Of a stretch of 64,000 bases of DNA, positions 44,085 through 53,560 are shown in pieces. Where the stretch lies: contig NZ_UNRA01000001.1 in the NCBI RefSeq assembly GCF_900537075.1, forward strand, positions 1,264,191-1,328,190. The letters run 5' to 3'. How positions within the stretch are numbered: the stretch's first letter is position 1; each line of letters opens with the position of its first letter. The notes under the pieces were generated by a model. That model was not told the origin of the DNA, ran no database searches, and saw only the letters and a program-made list of their open reading frames with translations. Source of the DNA: Tropicibacter sp. Alg240-R139. GTDB lineage: Bacteria; Pseudomonadota; Alphaproteobacteria; Rhodobacterales; Rhodobacteraceae. The translations under genes and the position numbers were made by a program.

Positions 44085-44240
44085 ATGATAGCAATGCTTT
44101 TCGCACTATTTTCTGCGGCAATGGTCCTAAGCTATTTCACCATGCCCAGAGCCGCCTACACAGTGTTCGGGGTGACCCTCGTCATTAGTCTGTATTGGCT
44201 GAAGTTCCACGCAACGTCCCAACTCACCATTCAGCTTTGA
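44085..44240 (+). CDS. DUF5993-like micro-protein upstream of dsbB
   Basis: A 51-residue membrane peptide, MIAMLFALFSAAMVLSYFTM and then AYTVFGVTLVISLYWLKFHAT, with a GAGGG ribosome site before ATG and a stop ten bases before dsbB. It has two membrane segments. I recall DUF5993 as a family of about 50 residues encoded next to dsbB, and the length and pattern fit. It may assist DsbB, but there is no direct evidence. 43841-44084 before it shows nothing else convincing. Confidence 0.72.
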   Translation: MIAMLFALFSAAMVLSYFTMPRAAYTVFGVTLVISLYWLKFHATSQLTIQL

Positions 44241-44250
44241 GAGGTGAGAG

Positions 44251-44832
44251 ATGACACTGTCGTTTGAACAATCCAGAACATTGAACGCCCTAGGAATGTT
44301 GGCGGTCTGCGCTGTCCTTATCGGCGCGTATATCTATCAGTTTCTTTTGTATGAATTGCCATGTCCGCTTTGCCTGCTTCAACGGGTTGGATTCGTCGCC
44401 GTCGGGTTTGGTTTGGGGCTCAACCTGCTTTATGGGCCGCGTCCAAGGCACTATGCCTTGATGTTGATAGCAGCGATTTTTGGGATAAGCGTTTCGATCC
44501 GCCAAATTCTGCTGCACATTGTTCCGGGTACAGGGCACTATGGATCGCCCGTCCTAGGGTTGCACTACTATACTTGGGCCGGCATCTGCTTCTTCCTGAT
44601 TATCCTTGGCACGTCGGTCATGCTGCTTTCTCAAAACCAGTACAAAGCCGATGACACACAAGGCGAGACGCTTCGGTTTGGTGGAAACGTGCTTGCCAAA
44701 GGTGCCTTTTTCCTGATGTTGTTCCTGGGTTTGGCAAATGCGGCTTCGACTTTGCTAGAGTGCGGCCCTGGGATCTGTGATGATCCGCCAACTGACTACA
44801 AGTTTCTGGATACGCTTGAAAAAAGTGAGTAG
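44251..44832 (+). CDS. dsbB: Disulfide bond formation protein DsbB
   Basis: A 193-residue quinone-linked oxidant for periplasmic DsbA. Four membrane segments are visible. The first redox pair is CPLCLLQRVGF, and the second periplasmic loop ends with CGPGIC-like cysteines (ECGPGICDD) near the C-terminus. The ATG at 44251 follows AGGTGAGAG. A DsbA is not in the window. The micro-protein directly upstream is co-oriented. Confidence 0.9.
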   Translation: MTLSFEQSRTLNALGMLAVCAVLIGAYIYQFLLYELPCPLCLLQRVGFVAVGFGLGLNLLYGPRPRHYALMLIAAIFGISVSIRQILLHIVPGTGHYGSPVLGLHYYTWAGICFFLIILGTSVMLLSQNQYKADDTQGETLRFGGNVLAKGAFFLMLFLGLANAASTLLECGPGICDDPPTDYKFLDTLEKSE

Positions 44833-44894
44833 CCGCCACTGAAGTCACACAAATTGGCTGATGCGGAGTGATTCATAGGGGAACCTTCAACAAA

Positions 44895-45449
44895 ATGACG
44901 CACAATACAGATGATGCAATGAGCGACCGTCTGAGTGGTATGCGACGCGCATACATGCTGCGAGGGGCTGCCTTTCTCGTTCTTGGGTTAATCGGTTTGT
45001 TTTGGCCAAGTGGCAGCGTCTCGCTAATGCTTAGGGTTTTTGGGTTCTTCCTGTTGCTGGACGGTGCGGTGCAACTGTGGAGCATCAGACAGGCAGGTGA
45101 GCCATCAAACCACCTTTGGACACCATTGGTTACGGCCATTGCGGGATTGGTGTTTTTGCTTTTGCCAACCGCTTCGATCAAGCTGACATTTGTTTTGTTG
45201 GGCCTGTGGGCGCTCGTAACAGGTGCCAGTTACCTTCTGACGTGGTGGCGGATGCCCAAAACGTATCCAGGGCGGGATAGTTCCCGCAATACTGGCATTC
45301 TGGCGCTTGTGCTTGGTTTGGTGCTGGTTTTCTGGCCCGGAACCGGGGCAGTGGCATTGGGGTGGACACTCGCGATTATGGCCCTCGTCGCCGCCCTTAT
45401 CATGTTCTACCTCGCGTCCAGCTTCAAACGGATGAATGACATCTTATGA
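44895..45449 (+). CDS. HdeD-like (DUF308) membrane protein
   Basis: A 184-residue protein with about six membrane segments arranged in pairs: RGAAFLVLGLIGLFWPSGSVSLM, LVTAIAGLVFLLLP and LALVLGLVLVFWPGTGAVALGW. The repeating LGLxxLxWP motifs are typical of the HdeD/DUF308 family, linked in enterobacteria to acid resistance. The ATG at 44895 has CTTCAACAAA in front, without a strong ribosome site, so the start is uncertain. An EamA gene follows after 28 bases. Confidence 0.8.
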   Translation: MTHNTDDAMSDRLSGMRRAYMLRGAAFLVLGLIGLFWPSGSVSLMLRVFGFFLLLDGAVQLWSIRQAGEPSNHLWTPLVTAIAGLVFLLLPTASIKLTFVLLGLWALVTGASYLLTWWRMPKTYPGRDSSRNTGILALVLGLVLVFWPGTGAVALGWTLAIMALVAALIMFYLASSFKRMNDIL

Positions 45450-45477
45450 TTGAGTACAGGACCTTAGGGACCAGGTT

Positions 45478-46338
45478 TTGAACCGTGGTCTGGCTCTAGG
45501 ATTTGCTGCAGCTTTCCTTTGGGGCACGCACAGCGTCATTGTACAATTTCTGACTGGCGACATAGGTGCAATTCAGATCGCGACGATGCGGTTGTATATC
45601 GCGGCAACAACATTGCTTATTGTCTTGAAGGTGTTGGGGCAAAAGATCTCGGTTCCAACCAAGAACAAGTATTTCTGGCTCGCGACCAGCGCCACTTTCA
45701 TAAACTACATTTTGTTTCACCTGGGCCTGGAGCGTACAAATGCGGCAAGCGCCATGGTGCTCGAAAACACCGCACCGTTCTTTGTTTTACTGTTTTTGTA
45801 TCTCTTTTTCCGAACCTCGGTCACATGGACAGAAGTCGGTGCAACCCTTATTGCCGTGTCCGGTGTCGCTCTCATTGTGTATCCCGACCTGGCACAAGGG
45901 GGCATTCGGCTAACGGGCGACGTCATGGAAATCGGTGCCGGGATTTCGTGGGCCGTTTTCCTGATTGCCTCAAGCCGTGCGATGCAGACAACCCAATCGA
46001 CCGGCGAGCGGCTTAATTTCCTGTTCGGGATTTTTGGTGTGACTGCACTCTTGCTCACGCCGATCGCTGTGTTGGATGTTTCGATGCCATCCTACGGCGA
46101 CCTGCTGCCACTTGCGATCCTGGGTATTCTCGCCACTGCTCTTGCCTATTATTTCTGGTACGAAGCTGCGGCAGTGCTGTCGACAATGACCGCGACATTG
46201 TTGTTCGCACTGTCGGTTGTGTTCACGTTTATCAATGCAGCGATCTTTTTGGGCCAGCCGATACTGCCACTGCAAGCCATTGGCGCTGCTATGATTGTGA
46301 CGGGTATTTTCCTGACAACCCTCGCCAAGAAAGAATAG
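45478..46338 (+). CDS. EamA family (drug/metabolite transporter) permease
   Basis: A 286-residue ten-segment DMT permease with duplicated EamA halves. AAFLWGTHSVIVQFLTG starts the first half, and MEIGAGISWAVFLIASSRAMQ begins the second. It starts at a TTG at 45478 with GGACCAGG ahead. It is 28 bases after the hdeD-like gene and the two are probably one transcript. The exported compound is unknown. Confidence 0.85.
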   Translation: MNRGLALGFAAAFLWGTHSVIVQFLTGDIGAIQIATMRLYIAATTLLIVLKVLGQKISVPTKNKYFWLATSATFINYILFHLGLERTNAASAMVLENTAPFFVLLFLYLFFRTSVTWTEVGATLIAVSGVALIVYPDLAQGGIRLTGDVMEIGAGISWAVFLIASSRAMQTTQSTGERLNFLFGIFGVTALLLTPIAVLDVSMPSYGDLLPLAILGILATALAYYFWYEAAAVLSTMTATLLFALSVVFTFINAAIFLGQPILPLQAIGAAMIVTGIFLTTLAKKE

Positions 46339-46423
46339 AACAGACGCCCGATGTAATGTGGGAACCAAGTTCCTTTTCGGCAAGACGATTTCAAATCAGT
46401 TTCAGTCAGGATGCCTTTGGCAT

Positions 46424-46717
46424 TCACATCATGCGCCAATACAAATTGGTCATGACCCACAGCGTTCCACCAACCATGATGAACATCAGCACGCAGGCAA
46501 ACAAGAGGGAGGTAAGCCGTTCCCGATGCTTGCTTGAGAACCCCACGCCCAGAAAGAAATGCAGGTGAACCATAATCTGCAAAACAGCCGCTACAGCGAT
46601 GAGCCACAGAGTGCTTTCACGCGGCAACCATTGTCCGATCACAACGGCAAAGGGCAGGGCAGTCAAAATGACTGCTAAGCAGAATCCGATCACAATGGTG
46701 GGCATCTCACGCATCAC
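46424..46717 (-). CDS. cyoD: Cytochrome bo3-type ubiquinol oxidase subunit IV
   Basis: A 97-residue subunit with three membrane segments. VIGFCLAVILTALPFAVV and VQIMVHLHFFLGVGF match CyoD. Its start overlaps the cyoC stop by four bases (ATGA). It is the last gene of cyoABCD. It helps assemble or stabilise the oxidase. Confidence 0.9.
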   Translation of the reverse strand: MMREMPTIVIGFCLAVILTALPFAVVIGQWLPRESTLWLIAVAAVLQIMVHLHFFLGVGFSSKHRERLTSLLFACVLMFIMVGGTLWVMTNLYWRMM

Positions 46718-47301
46718 AGGAACTCCGGCAGGTAAACAAGCGAAAACACCGCGATCCAGACGATATCAAGGAAGTGCCAAAAGAGGGACAAGCGTGCTAG
46801 ACGCGAAAGCAAGCGGTGATCAATACCCCGTAGGACGATTTGCACAATCAGGGTCAACGCCCAAATCAGGCCGGCGGTGACGTGCAACCCGTGCGTACCA
46901 ACCAACGTGAAAAAGGCAGACAGGTACCCGCTGCGTCCCGGTCCGGCCCCTTCAGCGACGAACCCGGATAACTCCCTAATTTCAAGCGCGAGAAACCCGG
47001 TGCCCAAAATGCAGGTCATCACCAACCAAACCACGGCGCGTGTTGTATTCCTGCCTTCTGTAGCATGATGGGCGAGTGCGATGGTCAGGCTGCTGGTCAG
47101 CAGAAGGGCGGTTTGCATCGCCAGGTTCTTGATGTCGAACAGATCCGCGCCACCCGGACCGCTAGCCAGGTTTGAAGACATCACAGCAAACGTGACAAAG
47201 ATCAGGCTGAACAAAACGGCGTCGCTCATCAGGTAAAGCCAGAAACCAAACTCTGTCTCTCTGTCGATCTGCTCTTCAACGGCGTCAGATGCTGCGATCA
47301 T
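46714..47301 (-). CDS. cyoC: Cytochrome bo3-type ubiquinol oxidase subunit III
   Basis: A 195-residue, five-segment subunit. EFGFWLYLMSDAVLFSLIFVTFA, GTHGLHVTAGLIWALTLI and RLSLFWHFLDIVWI are standard subunit III motifs. It overlaps cyoB upstream and cyoD downstream by four bases each, so the operon is tightly coupled. Confidence 0.94.
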   Translation of the reverse strand: MIAASDAVEEQIDRETEFGFWLYLMSDAVLFSLIFVTFAVMSSNLASGPGGADLFDIKNLAMQTALLLTSSLTIALAHHATEGRNTTRAVVWLVMTCILGTGFLALEIRELSGFVAEGAGPGRSGYLSAFFTLVGTHGLHVTAGLIWALTLIVQIVLRGIDHRLLSRLARLSLFWHFLDIVWIAVFSLVYLPEFL

Positions 47302-49259
47302 GTGGTCGTTGCTCCACGCTTAAAGGAAACATCATTTTCCGTGCTTTGAACAAAGGAACGCCCAATGATCGCGGCCACCGCGATCGCCAGCCCCGCAAAC
47401 GCCAGCCACCAGATGTACCAGACAGCTCCGAACCCGATACACATCCCAGCGACCCCCATACAGGGGCCCATAACAGAGTTCTTTGGCACGCTTAGCGGAC
47501 TGTCTTCTTCTGCTGCTGGCAGCGGAATACCGGAGAGTTTGGCTTCGTGAAATGCATCACGCGAAGAGACGACCGGCACGTTGTCGAAATTCCAGATCGG
47601 GGGCGGCGATGGCATCGACCATTCCAAGGTTCGCCCATCCCATGGATCGCCAGTCTGGTCCACCAACGCTTTGCGGTTCTTGACGCTGACCCACAGCTGC
47701 ATGACTAGTGAAATGATGCCCATCAAAATCAGGCAGGCGCCCACAAATGCAACGATCAGCAACGGTTGCCATTCGGGATTGCCATAGGTTTCCAATCTGC
47801 GAGGCATACCCATCAGACCAAGCGCGTATAGCGGCATAAAGGCCAGTAGGAAGCCGATCATCCAAAACCAGAAAGATCGAGCGCCCCATACCCGATCTAA
47901 TTGGAACCCAAATGCCTTTGGAAACCAGTACATGTAGCCGGCAAGATACCCAAACAGGACGCCTGGAATGATCATGTTGTGGAAATGGGCGACGAGAAAG
48001 GTCGTGTTGTGGGTTGAGTAATTGATCGGTGGGATGGCCAGCAACACGCCGCTCATACCGCCGATCACAAACAGGCACATGAAACCAATGGTGAACAACA
48101 TCGGCGGCTCGAACCGGATGCGGCCGCGAAACATCGTGAACAACCAGTCAAACACCTTTACGCCGGTTGGAACCGCGATCACCATGGTCGCGATCCCGAA
48201 AATCGCGTTGACGTTGGCACCCGCACCCATGGTGAAGAAGTGATGCAGCCAGACTGTGAAGGACAGCACAGCGATCACTGCAGTGGCGTAAACCAGTGAT
48301 GGGTATCCGAACAACCGCTTGGACGAAAACGTGGCCACAACCTCGGAAAAGATCCCGAATGCTGGCAGGATCAGGATGTAAACCTCTGGGTGGCCCCAGA
48401 TCCAGAAGAGGTTCATGTAATTCATCACGTTGCCGCCGCCGTCATTCGTGAAAAAGTGCATTCCCAATGTACGGTCCAGCGCCAGCATCGTGGTTGAAAC
48501 AGTCAGGGCCGGAAAGGCAAAGATGATCAAGATGCTCGAGCAGAGCCCGGTCCACGTAAAGAGCGGCATTCGCATCAGCAGCATGCCCGGCGCCCGTTTG
48601 CGCAAGATCGTTACGACAAAGTTGATCCCGGTCATCGTCGTGCCGACGCCACTGACAAGGATGGACCAGATCCAATAGTCGACACCGACGCCGGGGGTGA
48701 ATTCGACACCGGAGTAGGGCGGATATCCGGTCCATCCCGCTGTCGAGAACTTGCCAATCACGAGCGAGATCAGCATCAGCCCGGCGCCTGCAAAGGTGAG
48801 CCAGAAACTGATGGCGTTCAAAACGGGGAACGCGACGTCCCGTGCCCCAATTTGCAAAGGGATGATGTAATTCAACAATCCGGTCATGAATGGCATGGCC
48901 ATGAAAAAAATCATGATCGTGCCGTGGCTGCTGAAAATCTGTTCAAAGTGCTCAGGAGGTAAGTACCCTTCACGGTTATAGGACATCGCTTGTTGAAGGC
49001 GCATCATGATCGCATCGACAAATCCGCGGACAAGCATGACCAGCGCCAGCACGATGTACATGATCCCGATGCGCTTGTGGTCGACAGACGTCAACCAACC
49101 GGTCCAAAGTGCGCGCCATTGACCCAACCACGTCACCAGCACAAGGAAACCAACACCACCAGCTAAGGTTACCAATGCGCCGCTGAATGCAACCCAACTG
49201 TAGAATGGCAATGCATCCAGACCCAGACGACCAAGCAGAAGCGAAGCGTTTTCTGTCAT
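47298..49259 (-). CDS. cyoB: Cytochrome bo3-type ubiquinol oxidase subunit I
   Basis: A 653-residue haem-copper subunit. FWIWGHPEVYILILPAFGIFSEVV carries the His-Tyr cross-link pair, WLHHFFTMG carries the paired copper-B histidines, and AHFHNMIIPG carries the haem ligand histidines. About 14-15 membrane segments are present. It reduces oxygen to water and pumps protons, with quinol as donor because CyoA lacks CuA ligands. It overlaps cyoA and cyoC by four bases each. Confidence 0.97.
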   Translation of the reverse strand: MTENASLLLGRLGLDALPFYSWVAFSGALVTLAGGVGFLVLVTWLGQWRALWTGWLTSVDHKRIGIMYIVLALVMLVRGFVDAIMMRLQQAMSYNREGYLPPEHFEQIFSSHGTIMIFFMAMPFMTGLLNYIIPLQIGARDVAFPVLNAISFWLTFAGAGLMLISLVIGKFSTAGWTGYPPYSGVEFTPGVGVDYWIWSILVSGVGTTMTGINFVVTILRKRAPGMLLMRMPLFTWTGLCSSILIIFAFPALTVSTTMLALDRTLGMHFFTNDGGGNVMNYMNLFWIWGHPEVYILILPAFGIFSEVVATFSSKRLFGYPSLVYATAVIAVLSFTVWLHHFFTMGAGANVNAIFGIATMVIAVPTGVKVFDWLFTMFRGRIRFEPPMLFTIGFMCLFVIGGMSGVLLAIPPINYSTHNTTFLVAHFHNMIIPGVLFGYLAGYMYWFPKAFGFQLDRVWGARSFWFWMIGFLLAFMPLYALGLMGMPRRLETYGNPEWQPLLIVAFVGACLILMGIISLVMQLWVSVKNRKALVDQTGDPWDGRTLEWSMPSPPPIWNFDNVPVVSSRDAFHEAKLSGIPLPAAEEDSPLSVPKNSVMGPCMGVAGMCIGFGAVWYIWWLAFAGLAIAVAAIIGRSFVQSTENDVSFKRGATTT

Positions 49260-50074
49260 TGATCAGCGGCCTTTACGTTCGGGTTATGCTCATGTTCCAT
49301 GCCCATAAAATGCGCGACCCGCTTCGAGAAAAAGTCAGGCGGTACAGTCGAGAAATACCTTACAGGCGCATCGGTGCTGGGCTTGCTTATGTCCGCATAA
49401 CTAGCGGTATCCAGATGCGAGTTGCTTTGTCTAACATTGCTCAACCAAGCATCGAAATCGTCTTGGGACATCGACAGGGCCTCAAAGGTTTGGCCGGCAA
49501 AGCCGTCTCCGGAAAACTGCATGTTGCGGCCCTGCATTGTTCCAATTTCATCGGCCTGAAGGTTGAGCTGCGTTTCCATGCCTGCCATCGCATAAATCTG
49601 ACCACCTAGTGCGGGGATCATGAAAGAGTTCATGGCAACTTCAGAGGTGATCCGAAAAGACAACGGCTTGCCAACCGGGAATGCCAGTTCATTGACCGTG
49701 GCGATATTCAGATCCGGATAGATAAAGAGCCACTTCCAATCCAGAGCGATTGCTTCGATCCTCAGTGGCTCGCTTCCAGGCAGGGGCTTGTAGGGATCAA
49801 GCGCATGGGTCTTGTCCCAGACCCAGGTGGCCAGAATGCCGATCATCACGATGGGGATGCCCCAAACCGTAACCTCGATGATGGGGGATCGGTCCCAGTC
49901 GGGCCTATACGCGCCTTTGCCGCCCGCAGCGCGATACCGCCAGGCAAAAAACAGCGTCAATAGAATTACTGGTACCACGACCAAAAGCATCAGGTTGAAG
50001 GCCTGCCACATCAAAGCGTATTCGGCTTCGGCTATTGGTCCGGTCAAAACAAGCCCCTTTGGCCATTCAATCAC
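49256..50074 (-). CDS. cyoA: Cytochrome bo3-type ubiquinol oxidase subunit II, without lipobox
   Basis: A 272-residue subunit II. Two N-terminal membrane segments (FNLMLLVVVPVILLTLFFAWRYR and VWGIPIVMIGILATWVW) and a periplasmic cupredoxin domain lacking CuA ligands are visible (ADEIGTMQGRNMQFSG takes the place of the CSELCG motif). It starts at a GTG at 50074. There is no signal peptide or lipobox cysteine, unlike E. coli CyoA, which is a lipoprotein; the upstream frame is closed by a stop. It is 61 bases downstream of the rhomboid-like gene and overlaps cyoB. Confidence 0.92.
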   Translation of the reverse strand: MIEWPKGLVLTGPIAEAEYALMWQAFNLMLLVVVPVILLTLFFAWRYRAAGGKGAYRPDWDRSPIIEVTVWGIPIVMIGILATWVWDKTHALDPYKPLPGSEPLRIEAIALDWKWLFIYPDLNIATVNELAFPVGKPLSFRITSEVAMNSFMIPALGGQIYAMAGMETQLNLQADEIGTMQGRNMQFSGDGFAGQTFEALSMSQDDFDAWLSNVRQSNSHLDTASYADISKPSTDAPVRYFSTVPPDFFSKRVAHFMGMEHEHNPNVKAADQ

Positions 50075-50135
50075 ACTGTCCGGTTCGGGTTCATCGTACC
50101 GGTTAGTCCCTCATCTCCAATAGTTTACGACAGTT

Positions 50136-50741
50136 TCAAAGTTGCGCAACGTTGGGTTTTCTCGCGTAAGAATTTAGTGCCGTTTGGGCCGCAAACCCCA
50201 AAAATAGGCACAACAGATGCGCTGAATCGGCTATCGCGTCGAAGGATACCCAGATTTTGACTGCAATCGCGACGCAGACGACGAACAAGCACGTCCAGCG
50301 ATATTTCAGCAGAGCGATCAAAGCACCGATCAGGCCAAATCCCCCCGCAGACATGCCCACGTCAAAGTCGGCGTACACTTCGCTGTCAATTGTCGGATGC
50401 AGGAGCACGAGACCGGGCAAAATTGCAAAGATCACGACCAATGTGCCGATGACGTCGATGGATACATACAAAAGGACAGCGCGTCGGCTGCCCTGGGTCC
50501 ACTCATATGCTCCGATCACAGTAGCCGCGAATACAACTTGCCTGAGGAACATTCCCAGGTCATGGGAAAAGAAGGTGCCGCTGATCAGACGATAGACTTC
50601 TCCCTGCCGTATCGAAAGGTGGCTGATGCCCCAGTTCGTCAGCGCGCTTTCCGACAAAACACCGGATAACGTTCCCGCCAGAGAGTTTGCGACAATCATG
50701 ACCGCTAGAAAGAGCAGCGTGAAGGGCAGGCGGGTTAACAA
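50136..50741 (-). CDS. Rhomboid-like membrane protein
   Basis: A 201-residue, six-segment membrane protein. The nucleophile motif appears as GMSAGGFGLIGAL, so the serine is present but the following Gly of GxSG is replaced by Ala. The histidine partner is AHLLCLFLGFAAQ. The fold resembles rhomboid intramembrane proteases, but activity is uncertain. It starts ten bases after mprF and is followed by cyoA, so it probably shares their transcript. Confidence 0.7.
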   Translation of the reverse strand: MLTRLPFTLLFLAVMIVANSLAGTLSGVLSESALTNWGISHLSIRQGEVYRLISGTFFSHDLGMFLRQVVFAATVIGAYEWTQGSRRAVLLYVSIDVIGTLVVIFAILPGLVLLHPTIDSEVYADFDVGMSAGGFGLIGALIALLKYRWTCLFVVCVAIAVKIWVSFDAIADSAHLLCLFLGFAAQTALNSYARKPNVAQL

Positions 50742-50751
50742 CTGAACACCC

Positions 50752-53340
50752 CTATTTTGTCAGTCCGCGAATGCCGCCAGATACCAACACATTTACCTCG
50801 TAAAGAATGCGCGGCATGGCCAACCCTCCGGGACTGGCCAGATAGTTTGGTTCCCACACCGGGTTGAACTTCTGTTTGAACGTTCGCAGGCCTTCGAAAT
50901 GATAGAATTGCTCGCCGTGCTCGTAGACAAAGCCGCCGACGCGGTTCCAGAACGAAGCAAGTTGACGATTATCAATACCGGAAAATGGTGCTGAACCCAG
51001 TGAGAACCAACGATACCCCTGTTGGGCTCCCCAAAGCATCAGTTCGGTAAAAAGCGCATCCATAGCAAACGCGGGACCATCTGGAATGTATCGCATTAGA
51101 TCGGGCGATAGCTCGTGTTTGTTTCCGCTTTGGAAAAGGTTGGCGAAGGCGACGATCTTTCCTTCCGGATCGCGCAGCACTGCGTGATTAAAATTTGATA
51201 CGTAACTTTCCTCGAATCCTCCAAGGGCGAAACTTTTCTCTTCGCCCTGTTTGGATGCAAGCCAGGTGTCCGATATCGTTTTTAGTTCGGGCAGATACGG
51301 CCTTAGTTCTTCTTTTGGAATGATCTCAAAGGTGAACCCTTCTCGCTCTGCCCGATTGCGGGCTTGCCGAAAGCTTTTCTTTGATGACCCGTTGAGCGTG
51401 AACCCCTCCAGATCCACACGCGCTACCTCTCCGATCTTCATGATAGACAACCCAAGGTCCAGGTAGGTCGGCAAATAACGGGGCGATACAGCATAGAATG
51501 CACAGCGTTTGCCTTCGCGATCCGCCCGTTCGCGCAATTCCCATATCAGATCGCGCCCTTGTTCTTCGTCCCCAACAGGTTCGCCCTTGCTGATCAGGGA
51601 TGTCCCTGTGTCCGCAAACGCAATAAAGGCCTTTCCATCTTCTGAGATCAGGAAGGATTTATCCCCGATTAAAGCCATGTTGGCCTCGGTGTCTTCGCTG
51701 TCCGCAATCAGCTGTCGCACAACGTCCGGGATCGGTTCTCCTCGCTTAGTGGGGTGACGGTTTGACAACACTGAATCCAAAGAAATGGCCGCCAACAGAA
51801 ATGCCACAACGAGGCTCGCCCTTAAGTAGCGTGATGCGTCGCCGTGCCATGCAAAATCCCACCAAAGCGCATCGCGATAGTCCACGTTGCTGTAAGATAA
51901 AGCACCAACCCAGGTTATCGCGGCGAACAGGGTCACCAGGCTGATAATCCAGGTGCCGTTCAGACGGAACACGGACGCGCTTTCTGCCCGGTAGAATGCC
52001 GTTCGGAACATTCCAAGCAACCCGATGGTCATCAAAAGGCCCAAGGCTTCTTCCCAATCAAACCCTTTCACCAAAGACACAACAAACCCAACGATCATTA
52101 GGATCATGGCGATGACCCAGGCGCGATAAAGTTTGCGGAACAGGCCGCGCGAAATCACGATAAGGAGCAAGCCAACAATGCTTCCCACCAAATGAGACGC
52201 CTCAATAAACGAAAGAGGAACAACGTCGCGAAGTATCCCCAAACGCGTGGTGTTCGCGGGTAGGTTGCCAGAAACCAACAAGATCGTACCCGCCATCAAC
52301 GCAATTCCTGCCGTCGCAAATGGAATGAACGGTCGGGTAAGATCGTAGACCAGCGTCGCCGCTATCGTGACTGTTCCACGCTGAGTGACCAACCACGCTA
52401 TGCCTAACCCGGTCACGGCGATTAGGAATGGCAGGAGTGTGTAGATGGTTCGATACAACAACAGTGCAGCCAAAACATCGGCGCGCCCCGATGCGCCCAG
52501 ACCTGCGATGATCGTCGCCTCGAATACACCAAGCCCACCTGGCGCATGACTAAGAATACCAAACGCGATTGCGCTAACATAAACCACAAAGAAATAAGGA
52601 AAGCTTTGAACCAAGTCAGCTGGCATAAGCACATAAAGAGTCATTGCGGCAGCGCCAAGATCCACCACTCCGGCCGCCGTTAGTCCCAGAGCCAGTTTTC
52701 CATTGGGCAGGTTGAATTCAAACCCAGCCAATGAAACGCGCCGACTGCCGCGTGCGAGCCATAAAAGCAGAGCGGCCAAGCCAATGAACAACATGGCGCC
52801 CAGAATCGTTTCCGTCGTGTTGTCTAGCGGCAAGACAACGGACAACCCAGCGGGGTGGAGTGTCAGCAAAAAGCCGAGCAGTAGGATTAGCCCCATCCAG
52901 AAGCCAACCCAGGATGTCGCGATGACGCCGGCAACGCGGCCAAGGTCCAACCCAAGCGAAGCATACGCCCGATACCGCACAGCAGTTCCGGTCAGATACG
53001 AAAAACCCAACAGGTTGGACACAGCCGAACCACTACTTCCCGCCAGTCCGGCGACCCAACTGGGTATCACGCCTTTGGCCACGCTTCGAACCGCCAGAAT
53101 GTCATAAAATGACAATGCGACAAAGCTGACAGCTGTCCACATCACAGCGGTGGCCAGGGTTTTCCACGAACTGTTGGCGATGTCTGCCTTGATGTCGACC
53201 CAATGTGCTTCTGCCGCCAACTTGTGCAACACAAACAATGCTATGGCTACGATCACTAGCGGCATGGCGATTTTGAACACAGGGTTGTCGATTGTCCGAA
53301 CAAGACGGTCCAGCACCGAGTCATTTTCGGTGTTTGCCAT
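50752..53340 (-). CDS. mprF: Phosphatidylglycerol lysyltransferase-like MprF
   Basis: An 862-residue bifunctional protein. The N-terminal half has about 14 membrane segments, including the flippase-type GFSYLTGTAVRYRAY and ILSHAPGGLGVFEATI motifs. The C-terminal cytosolic GNAT-like domain includes KKSFRQARNRAEREGFTFEI, FALGGFEESYVS and NLFQSGNKHELSPDLMRYIPDGP, which resembles aminoacyl-phosphatidylglycerol synthases. It would add lysine or alanine to membrane lipids to resist cationic peptides. It begins the mprF-rhomboid-cyoABCD run. Confidence 0.92.
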   Translation of the reverse strand: MANTENDSVLDRLVRTIDNPVFKIAMPLVIVAIALFVLHKLAAEAHWVDIKADIANSSWKTLATAVMWTAVSFVALSFYDILAVRSVAKGVIPSWVAGLAGSSGSAVSNLLGFSYLTGTAVRYRAYASLGLDLGRVAGVIATSWVGFWMGLILLLGFLLTLHPAGLSVVLPLDNTTETILGAMLFIGLAALLLWLARGSRRVSLAGFEFNLPNGKLALGLTAAGVVDLGAAAMTLYVLMPADLVQSFPYFFVVYVSAIAFGILSHAPGGLGVFEATIIAGLGASGRADVLAALLLYRTIYTLLPFLIAVTGLGIAWLVTQRGTVTIAATLVYDLTRPFIPFATAGIALMAGTILLVSGNLPANTTRLGILRDVVPLSFIEASHLVGSIVGLLLIVISRGLFRKLYRAWVIAMILMIVGFVVSLVKGFDWEEALGLLMTIGLLGMFRTAFYRAESASVFRLNGTWIISLVTLFAAITWVGALSYSNVDYRDALWWDFAWHGDASRYLRASLVVAFLLAAISLDSVLSNRHPTKRGEPIPDVVRQLIADSEDTEANMALIGDKSFLISEDGKAFIAFADTGTSLISKGEPVGDEEQGRDLIWELRERADREGKRCAFYAVSPRYLPTYLDLGLSIMKIGEVARVDLEGFTLNGSSKKSFRQARNRAEREGFTFEIIPKEELRPYLPELKTISDTWLASKQGEEKSFALGGFEESYVSNFNHAVLRDPEGKIVAFANLFQSGNKHELSPDLMRYIPDGPAFAMDALFTELMLWGAQQGYRWFSLGSAPFSGIDNRQLASFWNRVGGFVYEHGEQFYHFEGLRTFKQKFNPVWEPNYLASPGGLAMPRILYEVNVLVSGGIRGLTK

Positions 53341-53560
53341 TCAGGTGCTCCTTCGCTCGGTCTGATATTTGATCGTCGCGGGGTTTGTGATTGCCCGTAA
53401 TTCTGCTGCTTGGTCTGGATTATTATCAATTACTGGACGAATCGTCGTCAAGCCCAGAGAATGACGGATACAGATTGATGACCGGAGGCAGAATACACCT
53501 TAAGGCGAGTGGCACGTAGGCGCTTCGCAACAGATACTAAGAACACTGTCGAGGATGGTT

